Below are positions 63,501 through 64,000 of a DNA stretch of 64,000 bases, piece after piece. Where the stretch lies: NCBI GenBank assembly GCA_033002965.1, contig JAURVB010014805.1:1-64000 (forward strand), written 5' to 3'. The DNA is from Piper betle. Lineage: Eukaryota > Streptophyta > Magnoliopsida > Piperales > Piperaceae. Made by a program: the position numbers and the translations under genes. Every line of letters begins with the position of its first letter. Position 1 is the stretch's first letter. The notes beneath the pieces were generated by a model. The model had not been told where the DNA came from. It worked only from the letters and a program-made list of their open reading frames with translations, and made no database searches.

Positions 63501-64000
63501 ATGGCGACGGTGCCCAACAAGCAGGTGCTGCTCAAAGACTATGTGAAGGGCTTCCCCAAGGAGTCCGACATGGTCATCACCGTTGGCCACATCCGGCTCA
63601 AGCTGCCGGACGACGTTGACAACGCTGTGCTCGTGAAGAATCTGTACCTGTCTTGTGATCCTTACATGCGCAACCCCATGTCGAAGCTTGAAGGCTACTA
63701 CTACGTCGAGTCCTACGTGCCCGGGAAGGTATGCGGTTCAATTGTTATCATTTGTGTGGTGGAAAGTTGCGAGGACTTCATTTTATTTTTTGTTGCTTTG
63801 ACGAAGATTTGATTCTTGTTTGATTAGTTAACTGTTTTCAATGTTGGGAAGTGTAGTAAAATGATTTTTTTAATCTTTACTTTGTCATTAGCTGAATAAG
63901 AGATAAGAGATGTCATATGCCTATGGATGATATTCAATCAGTGTCTGTGTGAAGAAGCTCTCTATTTTTTTTACTGGAACTTTGACAAAGGCTTGATTTT
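63501..64000 (+). CDS. AER: 2-alkenal reductase copy 3, exon 1 and part of intron 1
   Basis: Exon 1 (63501-63728) encodes exactly the same 76 residues as copy 1, with one silent change seen. The GTATGC donor is kept. Intron 1 runs to the window end and is also close to copy 1. Whether exons 2-5 exist lies beyond the window, so the gene may be complete or a fragment. The NADPH-binding part would be encoded by later exons. Confidence 0.85.

Overview
This window is nuclear DNA from a flowering plant. Genes have GT-AG introns, intergenic DNA is AT-rich, and there are nested LTR retrotransposons, hAT and Mutator-like elements, and an integrated plant pararetrovirus. First exons are GC-rich and later exons AT-rich, which fits a monocot or an early-diverging angiosperm better than a typical eudicot. 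The species cannot be fixed from the sequence.

Layout: 1-3.0 kb holds an LTR end, a broken Ty1/copia reverse-transcriptase fragment and a Mutator-like MITE. 5.4-7.2 kb is an intact four-exon polygalacturonase gene, and 9.2-10.5 kb is a dead second copy. 10.5-14.9 kb is AT-rich with copies of a local repeat. 14.9-26.9 kb is an endogenous caulimovirid related to badnaviruses. It has one nearly full genome (intergenic region, ORF1, ORF2, a polyprotein with movement, coat, dUTPase, protease, RT and RNase H parts, and ORF4 with a viroplasmin-type domain), preceded by two almost identical partial segments joined out of order. The provirus sits inside an inverted copy of the local repeat seen at 13.0 kb.

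27.4-28.3 kb is a non-autonomous hAT element with a perfect 8-bp target-site duplication (TSD). Its larger relative, with a broken transposase gene, lies at 42.8-47.7 kb. 28.3-35.9 kb is mainly gene-free. 36.0-37.3 kb is a pseudogene of the CcmA-type ABC protein ABCI1, split by a Mutator-like MITE. 37.7-39.2 kb is a 1.48-kb solo LTR with a 5-bp TSD.

39.85-64 kb is a duplicated region. Gene copy 1 of an NADPH-dependent 2-alkenal reductase (51.8-55.9 kb, five exons, intact) is followed by an inverted copy of its upstream DNA and first exon (58.06-62.97 kb, with a stop codon). A third, direct copy starts at about 62.98 kb and runs off the end. The inverted arm keeps the empty sites of elements that later entered the first arm: two MITEs, and an LTR-like insert that itself holds the hAT element. 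The order of events can therefore be read from this window alone.

The likely functional host genes are the polygalacturonase (cell-wall pectin), alkenal reductase copy 1 (detoxification of reactive carbonyls), and possibly copy 3, which is cut by the window end. The most unusual content is the rearranged pararetrovirus with its extra ORF4, and the two small transposon families with exact TSDs.
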